Source: Hippophae tibetana (lineage: Eukaryota; Streptophyta; Magnoliopsida; Rosales; Elaeagnaceae). Taken from it: DNA of 64,000 bases. Location: NCBI GenBank assembly GCA_037013495.1, contig CM072806.1, positions 22,023,501 through 22,087,500 of the forward strand, given 5' to 3'. The notes under the pieces were generated by a model. It saw only the letters and a list, made by a program, of their open reading frames with translations. It had not been told where the DNA came from and searched no databases. The number at the start of each line of letters is the position of its first letter. Position 1 is the stretch's first letter. This document shows positions 46,936-58,693 of the stretch, one piece after another. Position numbers and translations under genes: made by a program.

Positions 46936-47500
46936 TTCTAACAATGAGTTATTTAAAACCTAAAAACAAAGATATGAGATATCAAAACATTAAAAGAAGC
47001 AAAACAATGAATTCAAGCCATACACTTGAAAACTAAAGAGATGATGTAAACGACAAAGTTTGAATTAGTGAACAAACAAGTTATACAAATAATTTTGGGT
47101 CAACAACGACAACACCGAATATGAATTGACGACGACGATAGTAACAGATGTGGAACACAATAATGTTGATGTAGGAAAAACAACCTCCACTTTAGCCTCT
47201 ATTTTTTTTTAACTTATTTGCTTTTATTCTAAAGAAAAATGAAATTTATTTTTCAAGAAAACTAATGGGTCAGCATGCATCATCCCAAAACCCATATACC
47301 ATTCCATACTAAATTTTTTGTTACCATCACAATCCATGACAGTAATTGTTACGGGCTCTATCACATTACTTAATACTTATATATTTAATACAATGACTAT
47401 TAATGTTTAATAACAAAAATGTAAAAAGAATATATTTAATAATTAAAATATAAAACATATATATTAAAAAAACTAATATACTTAAAAAACTAATGGATTT
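46936..47500. other. Intergenic DNA without recognisable features
   Basis: AT-rich. A small GACGAC/CAACGAC stretch near 47101-47140 is the only local peculiarity. No open frame or element end was found. Confidence 0.5.
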
Positions 47501-47504
47501 AGGT

Positions 47505-48645
47505 GACGTTTGGTTCACAGAATGAAAATGAAACAATTTTGTTTGGTTTGATCACTAGAATAAAATAAAGAATCAGTATTATAGTATTTGGTTTACAAGT
47601 GAAATTGAATGAAAAACACTCTATATTATCTTCATACTCTTATATTCAATAAAAATTAAATAATATCATTTAATTATTATTTTTTATCAGATAAACTATA
47701 TTATTGAAATCATTATTTTTCTAAATAATTATTACTTAAAAATAAAATATATTATTAAAATTATTTTTTTCCTAAATAGGGTTTAGGGATTTGAGGTTTA
47801 GAATTTGAGATTTAAGGATTTGTGGTTTAGGGTTTTAGGATTTGGGGTTTAAGGATTTGTGGTTTAGGGTTTTAGGATTTGGGGTTTAAGGATTTGAGAT
47901 TTAGAGTTTAGGATTTAGGGTTATATTTGTGGGTTAAAGTTTAAGGTTATATTTGTGGGTTAAAGTTTAGGGTTACAATTATTAATTTTCTAAATAATTA
48001 TTACTTAAAAATAAAATATATTATTAAAATTATTATTTTTCTAAATAGGGTTTAGGGATTTGAGGTTTAGGGTTTTGAGATTTGAGATTTGGGGTTTAGG
48101 GTTTAAGGTTATATTTATGGGTTAAGGTTTATGGTTAAAATTATTATTTTTCTAAATAGGGTTTTGGGATTTAGGATTTAGGATTTAGGGTTTATGGTTA
48201 TATTTTGTGGGTTAAGGTCTAGGGTTAAAATCATTATTTTTCTTAATAAGGTTTAGGGTACAAGGATTTAAGGTTATATTTGTGGGTTAAAGTTTATGGT
48301 TAAAATTATTATTTTTCTGAATAGGGTTTTGGGTTTTGAGATTTAGAGTTTAGGGTTATATTTGTGGGTTAATGTTTATGATTAAAATTATTATTTTTCT
48401 AAATAGGGTTTAAGGATTTGAGATTTAGGATTTAAGGTTATATTTATGGGTTAAGATTTGAAGTTAAAATTATTATTTTTCTAAATAGGGTTTAAGGTTT
48501 TGAGATTTGAGATTTATGGTTTAAGGTTAGGGTAAAATTGAAAAAAAAATTGAATGAGAATGGAATCATGATTCTTTAAAGAGAGAAAAAAAAATTATTC
48601 TTTCTCTTTTCATTCCCACTTTTCAATATAAACAAACATAAAATT
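47505..48645. mobile_element. MITE-like segment carrying a telomere-like minisatellite
   Basis: The left edge reads GTGACGTTTGGTTCACAGAATGAAAATG; the right edge (about 48600-48640) reads TTTCATTCCCACTTTTCAATATAAACAAACA. The right edge is an imperfect reverse complement of the left (CATTCT.TGAACCAAACG), as expected of decayed terminal inverted repeats beginning with the common GTTTGGTT word. No target duplication was confirmed and no transposase is present. Confidence 0.4.
47757..48535. repeat. Minisatellite of 75-110 bp units made of degenerate TTTAGGG words
   Basis: The unit head AAAATTATTATTTTTCTAAA followed by TAGGGTTT recurs near 47757, 48027, 48138, 48227, 48301, 48384 and 48461, at spacings of about 111, 89, 74, 83 and 77 bp for the last six. 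Between heads lie GGGTTTAGGGATTTGAGG, GGTTATATTTGTGGGTTAA and similar words. The strand asymmetry (G-rich on plus) holds throughout. Confidence 0.8.
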
Positions 48646-48935
48646 AGAAGAGATTAATTATGATTGAGACAAAACATAATCTTAGAGTTTAAGATTTAGG
48701 ATTTAGAATTTATGTTTAATTTTAAAATTTAAATTTTATGATGTTAGATTTAACGAATAATAAATAAATATTATTTTTAACTTAATATTTTTTTATTTAA
48801 AATATACTTTTTAATTATTAATTTTTTATTTTTCTTTATTTCACTCTTAAATATAAATAACTTATATATAACTCTTAATTCGAATTAAGATAGGTTTACG
48901 TGGTGGTTAGAGTCGTTTTGCAAGAGCCCTGTGAG
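48646..48935. other. AT-rich upstream region of the Alba gene
   Basis: AT-rich with TAAA/TTTA runs; nothing else seen. Confidence 0.5.
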
Positions 48936-48943
48936 TATATAAG
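48936..48943 (+). promoter_or_regulatory. TATA box of the Alba-RGG gene
   Basis: TATATAAG lies about 350 bp before the ATG at 49293, followed by GC-richer leader sequence (GAAGCCGTCGACGAGGGCTC) and AAACCCTAA at 49078. A leader intron is possible, with a donor-like AAGGTAGTAAC at 49050, but no acceptor was chosen. Confidence 0.55.
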
Positions 48944-49292
48944 CCATGAGACACCTCATTATTCGAATTTGTAAAGGCGTAAAAGAAGAAACGAAGCCGT
49001 CGACGAGGGCTCTATTCTCAGTGGAGAGTATAACTTATCCTTTCGAACCAAGGTAGTAACTTCTCAGATCGAATCTTAAACCCTAATTTGTCGCCTGACT
49101 TTTCAATTTTCTTGTTTCTCGAGATTATTGTAATTGTGCTTTCGTCTTTATTTTATACGCCCAAAACATTCCTTTTCCAGTCTGGTATTACTTTTCCAGA
49201 GCAACTTGAGGTGCTGTTGATTTTCTTCTCATATTTTGGTTTTGTTCGGTGCTTATACTAATTATATTTATTAATTGTTCGTGGGAAAGAAG

Positions 49293-52200
49293 ATGGATCG
49301 GTACCAGAGAGTTGAGAAGCCAAGAGGAGACAAACCCATCGATGAGAACGAGATTAGGATTACTAGTCAAGGGAGAATGAGAAACTATATCACGTATGCC
49401 ATGACCCTACTTCAGGTCTCTCCTTAAATTTCTTCTTTTTTATTCAATGAATAATTTAGTTTTATTAGTATTTCATTCTCTAAAATTGATGCGTTTTACT
49501 TTCATGTTGTTTGGTGAAAATTTTGCATGTTCGTGGCTCGTGTATATGATGAAAATTTATGCATGTTTTAACGGTGTCTTGAACTCTTCGATTAAATCTG
49601 AGGGTTATTAGCTAATGAAATTTTATGGTTTTAAGAATTATTGAGCTAGGTTTTATGAATGACATAATTTCTTGTAGTGAATGCTACTTTTGAGACTTGG
49701 AGTTTTGTGGCTAGATTTTTAAAATGGGCTTTGTAATTTGTGTGTGCTGAAATCTAGATCATGTCCACTGTGCTAGAATAGTAGATACGTGCTAGCTCAT
49801 GTAATGCTTGTGTAGTTTTCTATTATGCATTTATGTTATTCCTAGTCTAGGGAAGCCCATGTGCTTAGCTTAAAGTCACTAGACAACACTAACAGTTTGA
49901 GTAGTAATCAGATTTGAGAAACATTTTCTTTCTCTTCTACATTTTTTTACTGTGGTATCACAGCCACAGAGCTCTTACAAAGATGCTCTAATAGACTCCA
50001 AGCCTTGACTATAGTTTTGGGAATTTCATAGTAATTGGTGATGGTCAACCTGTTTAATCGCCTGCTGTTCAGTTAGCTTCCGTATCTTCATCTTCAATTG
50101 TTGTTTCTCCTGCGAACATGAGCTTTTCTATAAAGCTCGATCAATCTAATTTCTTTCTTTGGCACTAGCAATTGCTATCCTTTATCTCAACCTATGGCAT
50201 GGAAAAGGATTGTAGATTCTTCGATTCTAGTTCTAGCAATGTTCATGTCAAGAACTCAAATTGTTAATCTTGACTTTGAGGCTTGGGCTATATTGAATGG
50301 AATCATAAAGAGCTATTTATTTGCATCAGTATCTGCTAGTGACTATTCATCTTGTTCGACTTGGTATAACTGCTCAATATTGGTAAGTGTTGCAATCAGC
50401 CTTCTTAGGTTTTTCTATGGCAAGAGTGATGGATCTATGCTTGTAACTTCAATCCATGCACAAGAATAACAATTCTATTGAAGATTATCTTGTGTACATC
50501 AAATCTATTATTGGTCATTTGGTAGCAGTGAGTGAAATTGTGCCAGATCAAGATCTTATCCTATGTACATTTCGAGGCATAGATGTTAAGTACCTCATAT
50601 TTATCTCATCACTCTCAATGTGGACACTCAGTTTTAATGAGTTCCAAAACCTTGTGATAATTCATGAGAGGATGTTAGAACATCAATATCAGTTATATTA
50701 TCACAATAGCTTGTTTCAGTCCAATCTTGCTAGCATGACAGCTCTTGCACTTCAAGGACCTAACACTCAATTCCATCTCCTAAATCTCCTTCTCGACTTA
50801 GTTGGAAAATGCATGACTTCCAACAACAAAATGTGTGGAACAATTCTAAAAGTGTTAATAATTCCAATGAAGTCAAGAAATCAACAAACTCTACAGGTCC
50901 TCAGTGCAATGCTATATATGAAACAAACCTGGACATGCTACTAACAAGTGCTTCAAGTTGCGTGATCTTCTTCATGGAAAATCTGGACATGTGTCTTCTT
51001 TTCTAGTTGATGATACTGCTTTTTCTTGACTAGTAACAAACCTGGACATGCTACTTCCTTCTGGATGCTCTCTTTTAGAACAATGTTCACCAAGAACAAT
51101 CTTCCTTCAAAAGTTCTGGATCAACACTCCCAATATAAATTACTCCATGATCGTGTGCTTGATTATTAATTCCTTAAGGTATTTGGCTTTTTTTTTTTCA
51201 TGTATCAGAAGCTATAATACTATTAAGCTTGATCTTAGGTCAGTTTATAGTGTCTTCCTGGGACATGTTCATCAAAAACGTGGTTATGTTTGTTTTGATT
51301 CAATTGGTTGTAAAATGTACACCTTTGGACATGTGATGTTCTATGAGGATATTTTTTCATATGAGTCACTTATCAATGATCGTGAGAATGCGTCTAAGTC
51401 CATTCCTTGTTTACCTGTTGCCTAGTGTCTCTATGCTTGCACTCCCTATAGTTCAGTCACCATCAACTTTAGTTGACTTGCTACCATCCATGCCTTTATC
51501 TTTTTATCTACCTGTGTTAGATATGTCTCTCACCCTCAGCCATATTTTGTCTGTAGTGTGACCCTTCCACCTCCAATTGAGTATGATGCTCTGTCCATTT
51601 CAGCTTTTCCTGTCTCTTTTGAGTCTGTGTCTTGTCTTATCATAGTGTTTCCTACAACTCAGCATACTTTGGACTTAACCCCTTATAACTCCTCTTTAAG
51701 TGGGGGTTCCTTAAATTTACATCCAATGGTCACTCGATTAAAGTATGGTATAGTCAAACCAAAGAAGTTTTCCTTTTTCGTGTGTTCATCATACTTCCAG
51801 AACCCACATGTTATATTGAGGCTATAGGTATACTTGAGTGGGATACAACTATGAGAGTGGAATTTGATGCCTTGGTTCACAACAAAACTTGAACTTTGGT
51901 TCCCAAACCTAGGAACTGTAAACCAATATCTTCAAAGTGGATTTACAAAGTTTTGTTGAAGAGTAATTGCACTTTGGATAAGTATGTGTTGAGTAGTGAC
52001 CAAGGGTTATAAACAGAAATTTGGTCGAGACTACTTTGAAACTTTCTTACTAGTGGTCAAGCCACAAATTGTGAGAGTGGTGCTCATGCTTGCTTTCTCT
52101 TTCAATTGTGATTTAAAGCAACTAGATGTTAACAATGCTTTTTTGAACGAGGAATTCCAACCTCTTAGGTTTGAAGACACTAATGCTCCTAATTTAGTGT

Positions 52201-55200
52201 GCAAACTTCATTCTATGAATTGAAACATGTCGCAAGGACTTGGTTTCACACTCTTTCCTCTTTGCTCAATCTGCGATTTTAGAATTGCAAAACAAACACA
52301 TCTATGTTTACTCAATTTGTGGATACCAAAATCACTGTGCTTCGTGTCTATGTGGATGACATAATTCTTGCTGGGAATGATTCAAACTATGTCAAGGAAC
52401 TCATTCTATCTCTTAATTCTTGCTTCACCCTCGTGACTTAGGAGACTTGAGTTATTTTCTTGGCATACAAATTCAAAGAGCCATTGATACTATCCATCTC
52501 AGTCAGTCCAAATACATTGCTGACTTACCCAATTAGAGTGGTCTCATTGACTCCAAACGAGTCAAAACACATGCATACAAGGCACTCCATTGTCTAAATT
52601 TGATGGCCTTTTGCTGGATAATGCATCTGAGTTTAGGAATCTTGTAGGGCTCTACAATACTATGTGTTCACTCGCCCAGATATTGCCTCAAATTGGGCCA
52701 ATTGCACAGATGATCTTTGTAGTATAGGTGCATATTGTGTGTTCTTTGGTGATAGCCTGGCTTCTTGGGCTTCTAGTAAGCAAAAAGTGGTTGCTCAATC
52801 CAGTGCTAACACTGAATATCGAGCTTTGGCTCTTGCCTCTTTTGAGATAATTTGGCTTCAATCACTTCTTCAAGAACTGCATATCACTCTCCCTCACACT
52901 GCAGCTATGTGATAATTTGAGTGTTAAACACTTTTCAGCTAACCCAATTCAAAATGCACATATGAAGCATATTGAACTTGATTAGCACTTGTGTGATCAG
53001 GTTAATGCAGGCAGTCTTGATGTGCACTTCACACTCATTGAAGATCAACTCGTTGATGCTCTCACCAAATCCTTATCAGAGGCTCGTTTCACTTCCCTTT
53101 GTGTCAAATTGATGGTTATTCCACCACCTTCAATTTGCGGGGATGCTAGAATAGTAGATATGTGCTAGCTCATGTAATGCTTGTGTAGTTTTCTGTTATT
53201 CCTAGTCTAGTGGCTGCCCATTTGCTTAGCATAAAGTCACTAGACAAAACTATAAGAGCAATGTAGCAGTTTGAGTAGCAATCAGATTTGAGAAACATTT
53301 TCGTTCTCTACTACATTTCTAACTACATTGAATGAATAATGTACTAAACATTTCAAGATTTATAGTTTCTTACTCTCATGGAGAATCATTTTGCATTGAC
53401 AAGAACTGGCTAACTGTTGTGCATTTCTATGTTATTTTCTGTTTCCGTTCTAATTTAACAAGTGTTTGGGTCGCATGAATGCTTTGAAACTGTCATGCTT
53501 ACCTCATGTTTGGTGCATGTCATTATGGCATGCTACTTTATTACCAGGTAGTTTTGTGGGGAGAAAAAATGAATCTTGTTTCAGCAAAAGGTGCACAGTC
53601 AGTTTCCTTCTTACACTTGTTCTGTAATGTGATGCCTTGCAGGAAAAAGGATCGAGTGAGATTGTGTTCAAGGCAATGGGAAGAGCTATCAACAAGACTG
53701 TGACAATAGTGGAGTTAATCAAGGTTCAATTTATTTTATGCATCAGTTAACTTAGTCCCAAGGATAATAAGTAGCATTCTTCAAGTTTGAATTTTTAATT
53801 TTTAATTTGGCTTGCTAGAATATTTTGTTCTGCTGAATTGCAGAGACGAATTGTTGGTCTTCATCAAAACACATCAATTGGATCCACAGACATTACTGAT
53901 ACATGGGAGCCCCTGGAGGAAGGCCTTTTACCGTAAGAGCAGTTTGAACACGTTTTTGCAACTGCCTTATTTTTTTCTCATTGTTATACACATTGTATAA
54001 GTCTTGATTTTTTTCTTAATTTTGCAGTTTGGAGACCACAAGGCATGTATCAATGATCGTAATAACGCTTTCAAAGAAGGAACAAAATAAGTCATCTCCT
54101 GGGTGAGTTTTGGATCTTCTCATCATTCTTAAAGAGACTTGTATTAGCATGTACCAACTTCCTTTGTATCATGGAAGATGTGCAAAAAGCAGAACAACTT
54201 TCTGTTTAGTTTGTGTGCTATGATTTGTGTTGTATGGCTGTGCTGATGTGCATTAGTGTTGCTCAGATACCAGCCTCCGTTACCTGCTGAACGGGTGAAG
54301 GTGTCTACCGAATTTGATTATGAAGAAGGTAATGCCCCATGTCTAGGAAATAGTATGTTTCTTTTAAACTAATTTTCTTTGTTTATCTCATCTCATCTGG
54401 TATGCTGCAGAGAACTTTTCCAATGGCTGGGGTCGTGGCCGTGGTGGTAGAGGAAGGGGAAGGAACAGAGGTATGTCACTGATGTTATTTTAAGAGTAAT
54501 GCTTGGTACAACTACTCAAATGAGTAGCGACTCACACCATCACCGATATTGAAAATTATAATTGGTGGTGGTCCATACACATCAAGCATTAATATTTTTT
54601 ATCTAAATACTGTTTGTCATGTAGGTGGTGACCTATTAATTACTCTATTTAGTAGTGCTATGTACCATTTTCCATATTTAATGTCCATATGCTCTTGGGT
54701 ACACCCATAAGTCTTCCATTTAATCATTCTTTGGCTAGTATTATCTATATTTGTCATTTTGATTAGTTCTTGCTACCCTTTAGTGCAGTATTTTATTATG
54801 GGGTAACAAAGTGATAACGTTTCATAACATGGCTGTGGAAAAGACTAAGATGACATTTTTTTTATAAATGCTTAAATATTAATATAGTTTATGAAGTAGT
54901 TTTTCTCTTCTGATAAGGATTCTGAGTATTTTGTACTGCTGACAGGAGAGGTAATTTATTTTTTATTTTTATTATTATTGTTTATTAACTTCTCAGTTTA
55001 TTATTCCAGGTAATGGCTTTGTTTCAGTTGAATATGAAGATAGTGGTTATGATCGCAGTGGGGGCTATTCAAGAGGTAGAGGTCGTGGAAGAGGACGTGG
55101 TTTCCGTGGCCGTGGTAGAGGAGGATACATTGGACCTCTGGTTGATTCTCACCAAGATGGGGGATACATTCAGGAGGCACCTCAAGAACGTGGTTTCCGT

Positions 55201-55515
55201 AGCCGTGGTAGAGGAGGATACATTGGACCTCTGGATGATTCTCACCAAGATGGGGGATACATTCAGGAGGCACCTCAAGAACGTGGTATGCGCCATGGTT
55301 AGTTGCTTTTTTCATTCATCTGTTTCAATGTATATTTTTTTTAATGCATGTGAGTCTTTATTTTTGTTTGGTTTAATTTTTTTTTCTTTCAGTTTGAATT
55401 TCCTTGAATTTACATGTAACAAAATTCCTCTGTAGGCCGCCGCGGAAGGGGAGGACCTCGTGGAAGGGGCCGTGGCTTTGGTAGATCTGATGGACCGATT
55501 GAGGCAGCTGCATAA
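49293..55515 (+). CDS. Alba-domain DNA/RNA-binding protein with RGG-rich tail
   Basis: Eight coding exons, all with GT..AG borders and continuous phase: 49293-49415, 53643-53723, 53844-53932, 54028-54102, 54267-54328, 54411-54470, 55010-55297, 55436-55515. Total 858 bp, 285 residues. Residues about 17-115 are an Alba fold: ENEIRITSQGRMRNYITYA, FKAMGRAINKTVTIVELIK, RRIVGLHQNT, TRHVSMIVITLS. From about residue 150 the tail is RGG/GRG-rich, as in the long plant Alba proteins (Arabidopsis ALBA4-6), which bind RNA and enter cytoplasmic granules. The ATG at 49293 was chosen because MDRYQRVEKPR is the usual family start. Oddities: intron 1 is 4.2 kb because a Copia element sits in it, intron 6 holds a MITE-like insert, and exon 7 contains a 93-bp duplication. 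The gene looks functional. Confidence 0.92.
49771..53315 (+). mobile_element. Small Copia element inside intron 1 of the Alba gene, same strand
   Basis: LTRs of 171 and 172 bp (49771-49941 and 53144-53315) both begin TGCTAGAATAGTAGATA and end CTACA. A Met-tRNA primer site (TGGTATCACAGCC) is at 49953-49965 and the tract TGCGGGGA lies before the 3' LTR. Internal plus-strand parts: gag (50194-50944, IEDYLVYIKSI), zinc-knuckle remains, RT (51996-52400, KQLDVNNAFL, YVDDIILAGN) and RNase H (52664-52912, TRPDIA, SSANTEYRALA). It is broken in roughly ten places and incomplete internally. The LTRs are about 93% identical outside small length changes. No target duplication was confirmed. Confidence 0.85.
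54504..54667. mobile_element. Candidate 164-bp MITE in intron 6 of the Alba gene
   Basis: TGGTACAACTACTCAAATGAG at the left is mirrored at the right by the complement of TTTAGTAGTGCTATGTACCA. Both ends share TGGTACA followed by ACTACT(C)AAAT. The centre holds a second palindromic stretch (CACCATCACC...GGTGGTGG). No clear target duplication. Confidence 0.4.
55096..55281 (+). repeat. 93-bp in-frame tandem duplication in Alba exon 7
   Basis: Copies 55096-55188 and 55189-55281 differ at two of 93 bases and encode 31 residues each (193-223 and 224-254), RGFR(G/S)RGRGGYIGPL(V/D)D.... Both differences change the amino acid. Confidence 0.97.
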
Positions 55516-57240
55516 GAAGCTAAACATATGGGCATCCTTGCACCCACAACCAACATCTCAATGATGGATGCCCATTAGTGTGTTCACTATAATATTTATT
55601 TGTCTATTATTCGATTTTCCTGGATTAATGTTAACTCAGTTAGAGCTGTTACAGTATATCGTAGCTTGAAGGCAATCATCCTTTTTTCTTTTCTTTTCAT
55701 CTAGATGTATTGTAGGTGAGGTTTTTTGTACTTATTCTTTTATTTTTGCTTAAGATGTTTTTGATCCATTGGATTCCTGCTGTACTTGAAATTTAAATAT
55801 TTTTAGGGGGAAAAAAGAATACTAGTCAACGTGTCTGCAGATGATATGATCCAAAAAAATAATAATTAAAAAGATAAATACTTAAAATATTAAATTAATA
55901 TTAGTTCTATAATACACATTGTCATTATTTTTTATTCTTTAACTATTTAATATATAATTTATTTTTGGAAAAATAATACAAATATCCAAAACTCTAATTT
56001 ATATAATTTCTTAAAATGTAAAAGAAAATAATTTAGAAATATAAGCAAGGATTCAAATTTAGGATACTAATAACACATTAGTATGTAACAGTAGCTTAAA
56101 GTATTTAATTATGTTGGGTAATTTAAATCTTTAATAATTATTTTTGACTATTGATTGGTTTTTAATTTTTCAATATTATTTTATAAAGTTATAATTATCT
56201 ATAAGTAAATCTTAAAAAAAATTGCTACAATGAACATAACTTTTAATTTTTTATATAATCATTAATTATTATTAAATATTAAATTAATAAAGGCTTCGTA
56301 AAGTAAAGTCCAACCAATTAGCAGAAGATCACTCATATGCAATATCTATTACATATATAAAAAGAGCCTTACATTTATCAAATTATAGCTACACAATATT
56401 TTGTTTTTTATTTTCTTTTTCCCATAATAATAAAATGAAGTTATTTCTTAAAATATTTCAAAACAATTATTTTTTTTATTTCTTTATTTTAGTTAGTACA
56501 ACTTTCATGCATTTATATTTCTTGATTTTCTACTAATTAATATTTTTTAAAAAATTATTATTATTTTAAAATTTTGATAACCTAATATTTTTAAAAATTA
56601 GAAGTTACATATTAACAGTTTTCTATTCAATTATTATTGTATTTGATTTTTCTCTTAATTGATTTTTGAATTGTAACTTTTATTCGGTTAAAACTCGCAT
56701 TTTAATATATTTTAATATTAAAATGCTATATTTATTTCCTAACCTGCCTCTTTTCAAAAAATAAAAAATAATTTTTTTAAATAATATCATTTTTAATCAT
56801 AGTAATCAAACAACACTAACTACCTAATAAAATGAACATATCTAGGTCTAGAGATTCAACCGTACTTCCATAATTGTTTTTTTAATATTTATTATTATAA
56901 TTTAATTATATCATAAAAAATAATTATATTAATGACAAATTAGTTTTTAAAAATCTAAATATAAAAATTAAAAAAATATATTTTATATTAGATTTAGGAC
57001 CAGATCAATTGCCCTAATTTATTGTATAATTTTTTATATAATCATATTTTTTATACATCAAAACTGCATTATTTTTTCAAATAAAGAATATCATTTAATT
57101 TTGTAGAAGATATATATTTATAGGTAAATACTTACTTTAAATTCTTATATGATTGTAATATCTTTTAGATAAGTCATAATTTATGTTGAATTATTACGTA
57201 CTTGATCAAGTAAAATTTTAATAAAGATACTACTCTTTTA
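55516..57240. other. 3' UTR of the Alba gene and AT-rich intergenic DNA
   Basis: The first 250-300 bp are the likely 3' UTR, with U-rich stretches but no canonical AATAAA. The rest is very AT-rich, with no open frame or recognisable element. Confidence 0.5.
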
Positions 57241-58690
57241 TAATTAAGAAGTGCATCAAAAGAGGAGGCCTACTCTTGGTAGACTTTTTTCTAGCATATG
57301 GTACTTAAGGAGTTGGGTAGATCTGCCAGTTTCTTTCTTTCCATAGAACAACTCCTTTGAGGTTTTTTGAATTTCATAGAGATTCGTGAATGTTTAATGA
57401 TGCTTTCTCGGCCTATGAAACCAAAAAGGTCTTCTTAATGCTAAATTCAAGGGTAATTTAGGAGTTGTATGAGATTTTTCTTAATATTTACCAAGTCTTA
57501 AGATGCTCATATCAACATCAAAGAGTTCCTAATTAGCTTCACCATGTGATTCTCAATGTCGTTCAGATTAAGAGACTATGAGACTGGTCAAATCTAATAT
57601 GGCCAGATTTTGTGTGAATTTTACCATCTTTCTATAACAAGGAAACATAAAAGGAAACATAAAAGGGTAAGAAACTTGACGAAGGTAAAACAAAATATAA
57701 TCCAAGAAAATACAAAATAAGCTTTCACTAGTAGTGCCCCACATCATGAACACTTAAGGATCATCATTAGTGACTTCATTAAAACTCTTCGATGTGCCTT
57801 TGACAAAGAAAAACTTTGATTCCCAATTTTTTCCCTTCTTATACACGTCTTTCACAATCTTTGAACCAAGAATCATGGGCAAGTATTAACATCCACTCTC
57901 TTGAATAGCTTTGATCTGAACCAACAGCTATAGACTATCACAACTTAAATTATGACCAGATATTCTAGTCATCACTGTAAGTTAAATTAAGATGTGCTGG
58001 TGTGATTCTAAATTTATGAACACTTTTGATAGTGTACAACAAAGGGAAACAAAGCTCAAACTCCAAGGGCTTCACAACCTTAAGAATCAAAGAGTTAGGA
58101 ATTCTATGCTTCTTTTCTAATAGCCAGAAGATCATATTTTTTAATGAGAGAGGCAACCTAAGAAACCTTTGGCTACAAGACATGCCTAACTTTAACAAGG
58201 GTTGAGCCCTTAGGATCAGAGGTAAAGTAAACAGTGTTTTGACATGGAGAGGCTCACGAGAGCTTCCCTTACCAAAATCTAAGAAAGAGTTAGGAGAAGG
58301 AGAATGTTCATAAGGTATCTTCGAAAAGTTAGAAGCTAGATATGTAAAGAAACAAACTTGAAGTTTTTAAACAATAAATAAATCAAAAGAGTGCCAACAA
58401 TTTCTAAGAAATAAGAAGAGGGTCTAAGCTTAGGGCTAACTGAGAGCTTATGAGTCCAAAATAAGTAAAGTAGGCTCTAAACACTCTCTAAACCCTATTT
58501 ATAAAGTCACACACTTTCTGATCTGGATATAACAGATGCTTTGTGACAACTTCGCATCCCTAAGAACGTGCTAACAACTCCCAATAAATAGTCCGACCCT
58601 TTACTTTCCAAATGGATATAACAACCTAATTAATCAAGACACTCTTCAATGATGAGATGAGGTAATAAAATCAAGAGCTCCACATTTCAA
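57241..58690 (-). mobile_element. Second PF04195-like ('putative gypsy-type transposon') remnant
   Basis: The minus strand from about 58198 reads HRIPNSLILKVVKPLEFELC, then VHKFRITPAHLNLT, and further on KNWESKFFFVKG-like text near 57800. The arrangement (P-rich start, ITPAHLN, W..KFFFV) resembles the same family as the 7.0-10.8 kb remnant. A minus-strand TATAAATAGGG lies near 58492-58502. A motif AACAACTCCCAATAAATAGTCCGACC (split here as AACAACTCCC and AGTCCGACC, 58574-58600) parallels ATAACTCCC...TGACC at 10725-10750. It is badly decayed, and the assignment is tentative. Confidence 0.4.
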
Positions 58691-58693
58691 AAT

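Noticed and set aside
47757-48535. A true interstitial telomere or ancient chromosome fusion point
   Set aside because: The TTTAGGG words are degenerate and embedded in 75-110 bp units with a fixed AT-rich head; no perfect heptamer array is present.
55013-55435. A 140-residue frame overlapping Alba exon 7
   Set aside because: It is an out-of-frame reading of the duplicated RGG-coding sequence that runs into intron 7; the opposite-strand frames there are shadows too.
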